Below are positions 13,001 to 23,817 of a DNA stretch of 64,000 bases, piece by piece. The position numbers were made by a program, and so were the translations under genes. Position 1 is the stretch's first letter. Each line of letters opens with the position of its first letter. This stretch comes from Strongylocentrotus droebachiensis (taxonomy: Eukaryota; Echinodermata; Echinoidea; Camarodonta; Strongylocentrotidae), in NCBI GenBank assembly GCA_035222895.1, contig JAVYIG010007194.1, positions 1 to 64,000 of the forward strand, read 5' to 3'. The notes under the pieces are model-generated. The model saw only the letters and a list, made by a program, of their open reading frames with translations, made no database searches and had not been told where the DNA came from.

Positions 13001-14720
13001 ATGAGTAATTATGTATGTGCACTCTGAGGAGAACAGATTGCTCTCTATCAAACTGTGTGTGTCCTCCGACACTCTCATCAAGACCAACATGAAACTGTAC
13101 AAGAACACTGCCTGAATCATCATGGATCTATCAGCTCTTCCTAGAACTCCATATACTAAACATAGGGATAATTTTGTGGTTGTTAAAATTCTCATGTTTG
13201 ACTTTGTATATGTGGGTTGCTGGCCTTGTGACATAGACCATTACTCAGGGTTGGAAAACTCATATACAGTTGATTGCATAAAATTCAAATGAAACAACTT
13301 GTTAGTTAGCCAATGCACAGGCAACAGAGGGAAGACGTATAGACTGTCTGACATGAGTTTAGGTGGTCAATTGCAACCAGGCAACTATCAGTTTAAGCAC
13401 ACAGTATATATTTTCCTTTTTTTAAATAAATAATTGATTTATGTTATTAGTATTATATAATTTTTTTTCCTTGGGAGGGGGGGGGGGGGTGGAAATTTTC
13501 AATACCATCTGTAAGAACATGAGTAATGTGTTGACACATTTCAATGCTATTTGCGTTTCTATGGCAGGTGTCATTACTTTTTGTGCTGGAGGCTTTACTT
13601 CCAAGCTCGAACAAATGTCCACATGCAACCTTTTTGCACTACATACCGTAGAGACAATTTGTTTATGGATATACTGTTTGTGTCTTTTATTTACTACCGG
13701 TATGCTCTAGTAGATGTCTTATTTGTTTTGAACAAAATAAAAAATCACCTGTTTAGGAGAACCAGTATGATCGCAAAATTACTCTAGAACATGATTGAGA
13801 TGTAGATACTTCCTTCTTTGCAAATGAACATTTATTACTGTACATGCATTTTATATACGTTTTAAATCGTTCAAGTTTGTTTTATGTATTATTGGAACAT
13901 GCTTCCTTCTTCCATCATGAAACCTGTATCACATGTGTACATCTTCTGAATATTCATGTCACGTTGCTCGTATTTCTATATAAATTGATAACTTCATAAT
14001 TGTAGTTACCATGTTTGTTTATATATTTCCTTGTATGTATCTATGTAAATAGTTCAACATAGCCTTATCTTGCATGATCATTACTTTCAATCAGAGAAAG
14101 CATACAGAATTGTGTATAATTTTGACTGTTTTCAAGACAATATCTTTTTTGTCGATCATAGTTCTATGTAGTTCTATGTAGTCTACTTTTAATTTGTAAA
14201 TGAACCATTTAGAATTCTTTAGTCTCTCCTACCTGTACTTTTCATCTGTCTAGACCAGACATGAATGTGTGAATAATTAGAATTAGATTCAAGAACATAT
14301 ACATGTACCGAAACTCTGAAAGAGAAAATCACCATCTGATTTTTGGAAGTTATACAAGTTGTACGAGTGACGTGAAAGTCCTGTAATGCACGCCTTAATA
14401 CAACTCATTGTCAGGAGCATACGTTACTTACATCTTGTGACAATGATGATGTTATTATAGAATAACGGTTGTTCAATAGTTATCGACAATGGATTGGTCA
14501 ATTTATTTTTTGTAATGATTTAGCTTTCTCTTCATAAGGCTTTGCTTTACCACATGCTCAATGAAAGATAAAAACCCAACTTAGAGTCAGTAATCGGAAG
14601 TCAGGTTTTAGAATAACCTTAAGAATCTAACCGAATAACTAAAAATCAAATAACAGAGGCGTTTCCTTCTAGTTAATAATCTATTTTACTTTTGCGCAGT
14701 TATTCCCTTTGTGGTTTCAG

Positions 14721-14869
14721 GGGGGCGTTTCACAAAACTTGTCATCAGTGACAAATGACAGTTCTTGTTATAAGCTACTGAAATCCTTGCTTCTGATTGG
14801 TTATCAGCAGATTTGTCACTGATTTTTGTAATTTGTGATTGAAAAAAGGCTTTGTGAAACGGGGCCCCC
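14721..14869. mobile_element. Short inverted-repeat element ending GGGGGCGTTTCACAAA
   Basis: The left end GGGGGCGTTTCACAAA is matched in inverse by TTTGTGAAACGGGGCCCCC. The interior has an AGTGACAAATGACAG / CAGATTTGTCACTG inverted pair. Ends of the same style (GGGTGTTTCACAA) occur at 31924 and 40544, suggesting a superfamily of related non-autonomous elements. Confidence 0.65.
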
Positions 14870-16175
14870 GTTCTTTGTCTAGGATTTTTTATATCAGGCT
14901 AAAGTCGTTTGGTGTTATTTTTCTTCTTATGAATAGGAAACAAAGTATTCAAGAATTTAGGTGTGAAATCATCAATGATTTTCTAACCGAAGAACTGAGA
15001 TGTCAAGATTCTTGAAGTAGTTTTCCTTTGTATACAGGTGGTCACTCTCAATTATGCACTCATTGATATTTTGTAATAATGTTCATGTAATTATACTTTT
15101 GAAATCATACAAATATGTGCATTTATGAATTATTTAGGAATATTTCTTTCATTATTCTATCCTAATGTGATATGCTAATCATTTTGAAGAAAAAATAATA
15201 AAAAAATACAGAAGTAACAAATAAATTTGATGTGTTTTGGTGTGTGCTGTGGGTCATTAAATCAGAATCGTATTAAAAAAAAATTGAACTTTGTAGCTTA
15301 AACATTTCATGATCACCATCATGATAAACGTCACAAATGTTATCATTTTATCTACAAATCATCACCACCCTCCTCCTACATCATGCAGACCTTTATGAGT
15401 AATACATTTGATACTTCTTATTCTTCTTATTCTAACATACCTACAAATACACTAAAGAGGAACCAATGCAAGGAATTCTTTTTAGTGAAAGCGCTAAGCC
15501 ACTTTTAATAAAAATAATTCAAAACACCACCACAAAAAACACAATTCAATGCTACATTATTGTAGGATCAAAGGTAATCCATTGTCTTAGTCACTGTCAC
15601 CGAAATTTCGAAAAACTTATTGTTCTACATCTATATCTGTTTGTTTTGGGATTCCCTCTATTTTTTTTTTATTTTTTTTTTTGGGGGGGGGGACTATTTT
15701 TGATCTGGGGTGTATAACAATGTGAAAGAAAAGAAGAAAAAAAATCTTTCTCTTTTTACCCTGACCAATTGGCCATGACCAACACAGTGGATTACCTTTA
15801 ATAATGTTGGATACAAGTTGATTTTATAGTTTAAACATGCATTTTCCACAGACTCTTGCCAGGATAATATCGAGCAAGAGATACATGTAACACCAGTCAC
15901 TGATTCAAATATCATTTACATTTTTTTTTTGCAACAGCTTCAAAAATCCTATTCAGAACAACTTCATGAGGAAACGAGCTGTATCGATCAAGGCAAAAGT
16001 GCCGATAAAACCAATATAAACCTTTGCAATTTTCAATGCAGTAAAATGTTAACAACCTTGAAAGTCCCATTTTACAGAATTTTAAATATCTTATCAACAC
16101 AGGGTGACCTTCAAAGTCTAAAAAATACAAGTCCTATCGACCAGTTCCACTACATGTACTACTCCAAGGCATGAA

Positions 16176-16310
16176 GGCCCTGTTGCACTTTACCATTGAT
16201 GGTGACTACCATGTAACCTTGATTTTGATTGGCTGTTGAGCACTGTTACCATGGTAGTTGCATTTGTTGGCAAAGATACCATCAATGCTAAGTTTTATGC
16301 AACGGGGGCC
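16176..16310. mobile_element. Short element, ACCATGGTAGTTGCC family, copy 2
   Basis: The ends GGCCCTGTTGCA and TGCAACGGGGGCC form imperfect inverted repeats. Inside are ACCATTGATGGT, AACCTTGATTTTGATTGGCT and TTACCATGGTAGTTGC. It resembles 22721-22855 in the opposite orientation of some blocks. Non-coding. Confidence 0.7.
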
Positions 16311-16929
16311 TGGTAACCTCTTGGATATCATAGATTATATAAACTTTCGTACAAATAAAAGAAGCATAAGTTTTACGTATAAAACAAAGCATGGTTAACA
16401 TATTGCCATGAAATCTTAGAACATTTGGAAGAAATACTAAATGAGTAAATTCTATTGATTTTGTAGCATATTTCAAACAGGAAAAATGTAAGCTTATCTT
16501 GACTTGTAGTAAAGAAAAAAAAAGGCCATAATACAATCAATCTGAAATGTTGTTCATCGTGCAGTAAGTAATTAAAAAAAATGTATTTAACAAACAAACG
16601 CTAGAAATGACATTCACTGAAACAACAAGTTCTTTTGCTCCACAATTGATTTGTATACAATGACATACATTTTCTTAGCTTTACACGCTCATTATACTTG
16701 TTTTTTTTACTTTTTTACTCATTATTTATTCGTAATAATAGATATTCAGTGTCAATTACATTTAAATCTAAAAAAAAAATTCTGTAATTGCCAGAACAAT
16801 AACTCAAGATTATCTGAAATGAATAATAACAACAATAATAATAGTAATTGTAATAAGAACAACAACATTAAGAAGAATTATAACATTGGATTCAATATAG
16901 TACCACAGTTTTAGCTCAGTAACAATTAA

Positions 16930-17506
16930 CCCTTACTGTACTGGGGGGGGGGGGGGCCTGGGAGGCCCCCCCCCCCTCGACATTTTCAGAGATTGCGCCG
17001 CAACCGCTTGGAATTTTGAATTGTCGTTTCATGACTTTTTTCCCTCAAGTCTTACGCACATTTTGATACCATGTTCGTCGGAATCGGATATACCTGTAAG
17101 GCGTTACATAACAATTAGTATGCGCATGTCATCAAAAAAACAAACAAAAAATAAAAATCGCATCAAAATTTGCATAAATTATCATTATTAATTACATTAA
17201 AATAACTTTTTTGTGTTAAAAAAGAAGTTTCATATGAATAATGAGTTTCCACATTCAAAAAGTGGAGTTTGACACGTTTTCTGTAAAATGCATAAAATTA
17301 GCGATTTTGCATAATTAATTAGGCTAACGACATATTCAGAAAAAACTAATTATACCATCTTGTTCCTTACGTAGATATATATAAACATGCAAATTTTTGT
17401 GTTCATCGGACAATCGACGGCCGAGATCATAGGGGGGGGGGGGGGGCCTCCCAGGCCCCCCCCCCCCCAGTCAGTGGGTGTTCAAAATAGCCCAGTACAG
17501 TAAGGG
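16930..17506. mobile_element. TTAA-flanked inverted-repeat element with poly-G/poly-C hairpins
   Basis: TTAA at 16926-16929 and 17507-17510 flanks inverted ends CCCTTACTGTACTGGG / CCCAGTACAGTAAGGG. Next to each end is a run of 12-14 G, then CCTGGGAGG or CCTCCCAGG, then a C run, so both subterminal regions can fold into GC hairpins. TTAA targets are typical of piggyBac-like and Kolobok-like transposons. No transposase is present, so the element is non-autonomous. Confidence 0.8.
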
Positions 17507-20225
17507 TTAAACACTTAAAACATTTAAGAAATTCCCTCCCAACTGGTACCCATCCATTATCTGCACCTGGATTTAGAGTGGCAACTGCAAGAAAATGCCT
17601 TCGATACGGACTTAATAAGCAACGAGGAAGAAAAAGAACCCTAAACCTCTTGATTACAAATAGATGTTTAAAGCAACACATGTACATACATTAGACAGCA
17701 TTTCATAGAAGAAATTATAAGCTTTGCTTTGGCACGATGGAAATTAAATTTCACGCCATAATATATACATGTATGATGATATACAATATAACACACAAAC
17801 AAACAAGCAAGCCGTTTTACAGCTACCAATTTTTGCTGAGCTGAAATTCACAAGATATTGGCAATTTTGCCCCATATTTCATTTGAGCATTTATTTTGAG
17901 CCGTTCTTTTAAATATGGATGGGCTTGCCAATTCCATAAAAACTAAGATATACCAAGCACTAAAAAGACAATTCAACATGTAGTGGATGTACTACAATTA
18001 TATTTAACACAAAATTCAGTGTTTTTTACCCACATCAAGTCATCAACATATTATGTTATATCAGAGTTTTTACTATCAAAATTCCCCATGTACATCGTGT
18101 TTAAAGAAATTTCAAGCCTTTCTATTTTTAAACTTGAAAAATTATTTCAGAAAAAAATTCCTCTTATTCTATTGTATCTAAATACGACAGTGCAAATACA
18201 TTGTTTTTTGCTACGGAAGAATCATGCTACATACTGCAATCAAATAAACATTCATACACATAATTATAAATACAGTTGTTTGTATAAAAGCAAATATAAT
18301 AGATAAAAAGTTTTGACTATAAAATGAATACATAAAAACAAGACATTGGCAAAAGTAAATCACAAATCATAAGCGTAACCAGGATACTTGTAGGATTCTT
18401 TTAGGGGAAAGAGTCCCTTCATGACCACCAAAAAAGACCATTGTGTTATAGCATAACTTATATAATCATGATAATCATAATAATAATATCACTTACCGTA
18501 CATTAGATTAGGCATGCTCCCTTCATATACTTTAAAACACATTCAAATGTACTTGAACTTATTCATTAAATAACAACTATGCAATTTTATTACAGTCATA
18601 CAAACAAAATATCAATAAAGTCAATTTTACACTACACTTTATACCTTACTTTATTCAAACTATGTTTGGAAAATAAAGTAAGGTATTAAAAGTTAAGTAT
18701 TTTATACAAATTACATTTAAAAGTAAACTCTATCCAACCAATGATGTCAATCAAGCACAGCGCAAGGTTGACATTATTATTAATATTTTAACTATACAAT
18801 TTGTTTTTCTTTTTCTTGATAGCCTGTTCTACGTTCCCATCAAAAGTCATTCAAAGGGAGGGATTAATATGATCTCGATGTGAACTGAAAACAATTATAC
18901 TTGCTTTAATTGGCTGTCTTAAGCAGAGCGACATGCCATGCCATTAACCAATGTGTTCTGATCTAATTTTATCTCTGCATTTTAAGTAAAATGGTCGATA
19001 ACATTTGAAAAAAGCCTCTTCTTCATCCTACGCCCTACAAATATAATCGCTTCTCACTTTGTAAGCTCAAAAGGAAGGATTAGCCAGAAATGTTTGCGTG
19101 CATGAAACTTTGCCATTTTGTGGGTAATTCAGGTTCTTGAAAGTTTCATGCTACAAAATGATTGAGGTGACACAACAAGGAATGTTTGCTTTTTGTAAAG
19201 TTTCTTTCCGCAAAATGGCAATCATTTACAAAATCTGGAAAGCATTGTGTTACAATTTTGGGGGGATTTATGGTAGTCCAATTTGGGCATGTAAAAGACA
19301 AGTGAGCGAGGAAACATCTAGCTAAGCTATGTTTCATCTTCCTCAATGACAAAGTACATTTACAGATAAAGAAATGGCAATTGACAAATGTATCTATTAT
19401 TGTTATATACGTGTTGGAGTGAAGCTGAAACTCTTATTCACGCTGTAAAAGGCATTTTCTTATTTAGACTATGCCTTGGTCTTATTTCAATCATATCTAC
19501 AGCACACATTAAGCAATTTAATTAGCAGCACATTTATCAATATTCTTCAGTCACAAATCAAGTTCTGTCACAAATCATTATTCATTCAGTTCCTCTAGAC
19601 AAATTTTTAAGCCGCTTTTTTCAAATGCACTAAACTTTCTGATTCAGACGATGAATAGCTTTAAATTCGGATACACAAAAACTTTTCATCATACCGTACG
19701 CTATTCATGTAGTAAAAGGCAAGAATGAACAGAAAGCTAAAATCAAGCTAAATATAATTTGTGCATGCTTTATTTTTCTTTTCCCTTTTTTAAAGTTTGC
19801 TTATTTGAAAAGTAGGGCAAGAAAGACATAAGAATTTTTGTATCTATTTTTTCTTCTTCCAATTGCGTGTGGCAAGTAAACTGAGTATTTATGTTGAGCC
19901 CTTTAATATACACCTGTATGTTACAACTAGCCCTAGTGATTCGTGGCATCAGCTACCTGCCCAACACAATCTAGGCTGATCTAGTGGTAAGCAGGAGTAC
20001 TAACAGATGCAAATACAAACAAGCATAAAAATCATATTTTTTGCTCCCCTAATAGAGTTTATAGTATCTTGTATGTAATTACAGAATAACTAAGGGGACA
20101 TCGTCATTAAATCCTGATGAGAATGCTTTAAACCACTCCCCATCAGAATCACAGTTTGGGCCTTGTAGCTTGACATATTTTTAATCTAGCTTGTCATATC
20201 TTGAAAAAGTGAGAGCTTCGACACC

Positions 20226-20304
20226 TCATCTGCTATCCTTGATCAGCGGCTTTACTAGGTGCTGAACATCAAGCCTGTTGGCACAAGTGGCTTGTAGAGC
20301 CAAC
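20226..20304 (-). CDS. Candidate last exon of the type II membrane-protein gene
   Basis: After a long pyrimidine tract (the complement of the GA repeat) and AACAG, this segment completes the Glu codon left split at 22934. It then runs 25 codons to TGA in the right phase, giving a Leu/Lys-rich tail. The phase match and strong acceptor support it. Against it, the previous exon stops in the middle of what looks like a SEA domain, whose usual following Gly-Ser-Val strand is not encoded here. An unrecognised exon between 20.3 and 22.9 kb, or another ending, is quite possible. Confidence 0.35.
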
Positions 20305-20310
20305 CTGTTA

Positions 20311-20341
20311 CAAAGAGAGAGAGAGAGGGAGAGAGAGAGAT

Positions 20342-20397
<56 letters not shown>
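20311..20397. repeat. (GA)n microsatellite
   Basis: Nearly pure GA dinucleotides with a few A or G interruptions. On the - strand it is a polypyrimidine tract directly before the candidate acceptor at 20305. Confidence 0.95.
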
Positions 20398-20834
20398 GAT
20401 TACAAAGAAGAAAACTTGTAAAACAGATCATATTTTGTAAACATGCATGTAAAATTGTAAAATTGCACATTCCCTCCTACTATTTCCTCTTAAAATCAAT
20501 GAATTCAGAGTCAAAATGGTCGATAACCATCATAATTTGCTCTCTTTTATGGCATTTTTATAAATAGTAGGAAAAAATATCATGTCCGCCTTTCACCCAA
20601 CTCCCTCTCTTCCTCACCTGTATGAAATATTTGGTGACACCTCCACTCATGACCTGCCAGTTTACCTTTTATTCTTCAAAATAATTACTTGTAGATGTTT
20701 TTTCACTCATACTAAACAAAATATAACATAATACATGTTCATATGAACTCGTTTTCACTGTACCAATTTATTGCAAGAGAAATGAGTGCTGTCAAGCTTG
20801 GTAGCAATCATTACTTTGTGCTAATATAAACAAA

Positions 20835-22035
20835 AAACAAGGGAAACGCTCTCGGCGGTCTCGCCTGCATAACGCAATTCAATATGATAAACCAGAACGT
20901 CAATGACGTAGCGCTCATCTGCATCTCGCAACAACAAATATCCTAAATTTTATGTGGTACACTTTTGAACTGGTCAAAAAATAAAAAATTTGATGCCCTG
21001 GAAGGGACATAATTTCATTTCATTTGCATAAAGTACCATAAATAATCAATGGAGCAAAATCTCACAGTTCTGTGTAGAAGTTTAGTGTTCCAAATTTAGC
21101 TCTACCAGATAAGATAAAACCAAATCAAAATCGGTCAAGAAATGAGGGAAAAGAAGCAATTTTTGTTATTTTTGGAATAAATTTGCATAAATTACCATAA
21201 TTAATTAATGGGGAACAATTTCAAAATTCTGTGTAGAAGTTTAGTGTACCAAAGTTAGCTCTACGATACAAAGTAAACCAAATCAAAATCGGTCGAGAAA
21301 TGAAGGAGAAGAAGCAAAGAGACAAAAACAAGACAAATGCAACTGCATCTCCTATATGCCTATGCCCTAAATTCAGTATAGGAAATGGATGGAATTATTT
21401 GTGACATATCACAATGGAAAAAAAACCTATCAATGTCAACTGACAACTATGATCTTGACCTACTAGCCCCCAAATAGGATTGGATCATCTTCCTATACCG
21501 GTAGTAATTATAGCAAGGCTAAAAGCCTTGACCTTTGACCTACTTAACTTAAATCTAATGAGACTGTCTTCCTAGGTTGATACATTCTATCACCAAGTTT
21601 GAGGCTAATACCTCTATAAATGGTTCTTGAGATATCGTGATAACAATGATAAAACCTGTAATTTCATGAATTGACCTCTGTGACCTTTGACCTATTTACC
21701 CAAAATCTGATCAGATTATCTTCCTGTGGTAAAACATATTATCACCAAGTTTGAGCCTCATATATATATATATCTCTATTGGTTAGCGAGATATTGTGCC
21801 AATACCTGGAATTTTCCAAGTTGACATATGTGACCTTTGACCTACCGCGTAGTTACTCCAAAGTCTAATCAGATTGTCTTCTTATGGTGGTACATATTTT
21901 CATCCGGTTTGAAGTTCATATTTCAAATGGTTCTTGAGATATTGCGATAACGAGAAAGTGTAACGGACGTATGGACGGACAGACAGACAACCCGAAAACA
22001 TACCGGTAATGCTCTGGCATCACCTTTGGTGGGCA
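20835..22035. repeat. Dispersed repeat with internal sub-repeats and TGACCTTTGACCT motifs
   Basis: Two units near 21040-21170 and 21205-21320 share GTGTAGAAGTTTAGTGT and CCAAATCAAAATCGGTC. Further on, a unit built of TGACCTTTGACCTA, then ATCAGATTGTCTTCCT, then GGTTCTTGAGATATCG recurs about three times. The end carries GGACGGACAGACAGACAACC. A shorter relative is at 28180-28525. This type of unit is widespread in marine invertebrate genomes. No protein is encoded. Confidence 0.65.
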
Positions 22036-22720
22036 TGAAAATACTCACTTAGTTTTCTGTCTTTGTTATAGTGCCCATGATAATAGCAAATGGGCCCAAC
22101 TGGCGGGTATTCACTTTATCCAGTAGTACCGTGTGTGCATCTGGCACTGAGCTATCGTTATCCAATTGGGAGAAATAGACTTCAAAGTGCACAATAGCTT
22201 GTTTCCCGGATTTTCTATTAGTGAGAAAGAATCGAATGAAATTATCAAAGACAAAAATGAATAATAATCAAAACTAGCATCATATAGATTAATTAATCAA
22301 TTCCCCTAGATACTTTTCAATATAACTCAATAACTAATTGATGACATTTTTTCATTTAAAAACCACAGTATGAAGAAATTTATTATGGTTTACCCATATT
22401 ATGATTGGTTCTGTGTGAACCATTATGTTTTCATGTTGGTAAGGAATTTGAAAGAATTGAATATAGTAGACCCACGGTACTCAACAAAAATCTGCAGTAC
22501 ATAATGAAATGCAAATTACATTTTTCAATGACTATGATGAAAAAATTACAACACTTCACGATAAAACCATATAGGTAATCAATTGTTTAAAATAATAAGT
22601 CAAAATCTGGATAATTAAATTCTTCAAAATTTGCTTTTAGAATGAACAAATTTCATCAAATATTTTTGGAGTTATATTAGCCCATGTCAAAGGCAATATA
22701 CCTTTTTTTGGTGGAGACCA

Positions 22721-22855
22721 GGGCCTGTTGCATAAAAATTACCATTGGCGGTAACTCCCATGGTAACAGGGCTCAACAGCCAATCAAAATCAAGGTTTCC
22801 GTGGTAGTTACCAGAGATGGCAAAGTTATCATCAATGGTAAGTTTTGCGTTGCAC
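22721..22855. mobile_element. Short element, ACCATGGTAGTTGCC family, copy 3
   Basis: It starts with GGGCCTGTTGCA and ends near GCGTTGCA. Inside are ACTCCCATGGTAACAGGGCT, AATCAAAATCAAGGTTTCC and ATCATCAATGGTAAG, the same blocks as at 12241-12366 and 16176-16310. Non-coding. Confidence 0.65.
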
Positions 22856-22933
22856 AAAACTATATGACAGAGACAGAGTGGACAATAAACCTTCCTCAAT
22901 ATGATAGAAATAGTAGGTTAAAAAATTACTCAC

Positions 22934-23007
22934 TCAAAATCGATCACTTTCATGTCTTCATAGTAAGCTAGGTATTCTGGGTGGTTCTGGGCATAGAAAC
23001 ACATCAC
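22934..23007 (-). CDS. Type II membrane protein, SEA-like domain exon 2
   Basis: Following TTATAG the exon encodes 24 codons (VMCFYAQNHPEYLAYYEDMK, then VIDF) and two bases of the next codon, ending GA|GTGAGT, a consensus donor. It continues in phase 0 from the exon at 23696. The alternating hydrophobic pattern and the position of MKVIDFE resemble the end of helix 2 and the strand before the cleavage site in SEA domains. The assignment is by pattern only. The usual Gly-Ser-Val motif would be in a following exon. Confidence 0.7.
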
Positions 23008-23695
23008 CTATAATTTAAAAAAAGAAAAGATATAGCAACAGATAAAGACTTAATCTCTTAAGAAAGAAAATAAATCAACTTTCCACATGAAGGGAATTCA
23101 TTTCCCCCATTAGTAAGTTCACCTTTCCAATCTTTTTTCAATTTTAAGCATTCATATCAGGGTTATTTATTGTAAGACTCTGGGCTTGATTTCTTGGCAA
23201 GGCATTGTAACCATGGTCTTATGTATGTTTGACAACCAAGGCCAGACAACAATTGGATCGGAGTAAATGTTTGGTAACCATGTAAGGACTACTTTATGGA
23301 ATTAAAGTAAGGTTGCGATTTTGGGTTCTTGTGAATCATAAACATATTCCTTAATTGTTACTTGGCAATCAGTCGAGCATATGTTAAAGTATTTTTAAGG
23401 TATTGATATTTGCAAAATGTTTGCTTGCAGGTGTTTGGAGTTTCAAGAGGTTTTATGATTAACTGTTATAACTTTTCTTGGTTATTCATTCAAAAAAAAA
23501 AAATCTATTGTGAGGGAGATGTTGTATATCCACTTGGAACTACATTAACATGAGATATGATATGGAGATACCACGCCGAGCTAGGCGGAAGGATACATGA
23601 ATAAATGGTCTTACAAGATGGCTACTAATCAATAACTACATCGTCTGCCAGACTCTATTATTTCACTGAGTCATATAACATATTACAACACTTAC
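23008..23695 (-). other. Intron of the membrane-protein gene
   Basis: Donor GTAAGT, acceptor TTATAG. AT-rich, with nothing else recognised. Confidence 0.65.
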
Positions 23696-23817
23696 CGCAG
23701 CAATGAATTTATTTTCAAATTTCTTGTAGGCCAAAGATGTGTCATTCTCCAATGCTGCAGTGTAGTTCTCAGTTGTCTCGACGATACCTTGGATAATAGC
23801 ACCGGGAATTGGGAGAA
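23696..23817 (-). CDS. Type II membrane protein, SEA-like domain exon 1
   Basis: After TTTGCAG the exon completes a Val codon from the upstream micro-exon (phase 1) and adds 40 codons, ending GCG|GTAAGT in phase 0. The product has two N-glycosylation sequons, NYT and NDT. The pattern YTAALENDTSLAYKKFENKF resembles the first helix of SEA domains, in which a short loop of the type N-x-S/T-x-x-Y is common. It is a luminal or extracellular part of the protein, after the stalk. It could be another small extracellular fold; no database comparison was possible. Confidence 0.75.

Larger units (their letters stand above)
9414..15230 (+). other. Probable Ral 3' UTR and downstream sequence
   Basis: No coding exon is recognised. 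AATAAA-type polyadenylation signals occur near 9614, 10058, 13735 and in an A-rich cluster near 15195. The sequence does not show which is used. The stretch contains two short inverted-repeat elements (12241-12366 and 14721-14869) and a LINE-tail-like segment (12858-13000). The open frames at 9754, 10295, 10586, 11957 and 13441 are short and have no recognisable domain. Confidence 0.5.
15231..20225. other. Intergenic region between the convergent genes
   Basis: It contains poly-T/poly-G runs (15660-15692), two inverted-repeat elements (16176-16310 and 16930-17506), AT-rich DNA and a few short open frames without recognisable domains. The Ral gene on + and the membrane-protein gene on - both end toward this region. 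No exon, RNA gene or promoter could be supported. Confidence 0.5.
20305..22933 (-). other. Intron or downstream region with a TGACCT-rich repeat
   Basis: It contains the GA repeat, a dispersed repeat with TGACCTTTGACCT motifs (about 20835-22035) and a short element (22721-22855). No further exon of the membrane-protein gene was recognised, although one is expected if the SEA domain is complete. Confidence 0.5.

Noticed and set aside
17520..17600. Possible exon around ACTGGTACCCATCCATTATC
   Set aside because: It has the look of a common short-repeat tail, without splice sites or a supported frame.
22080..22200. Possible further exon of the membrane-protein gene on the - strand
   Set aside because: All plausible frames contain stops and no phase-compatible acceptor-donor pair was found.
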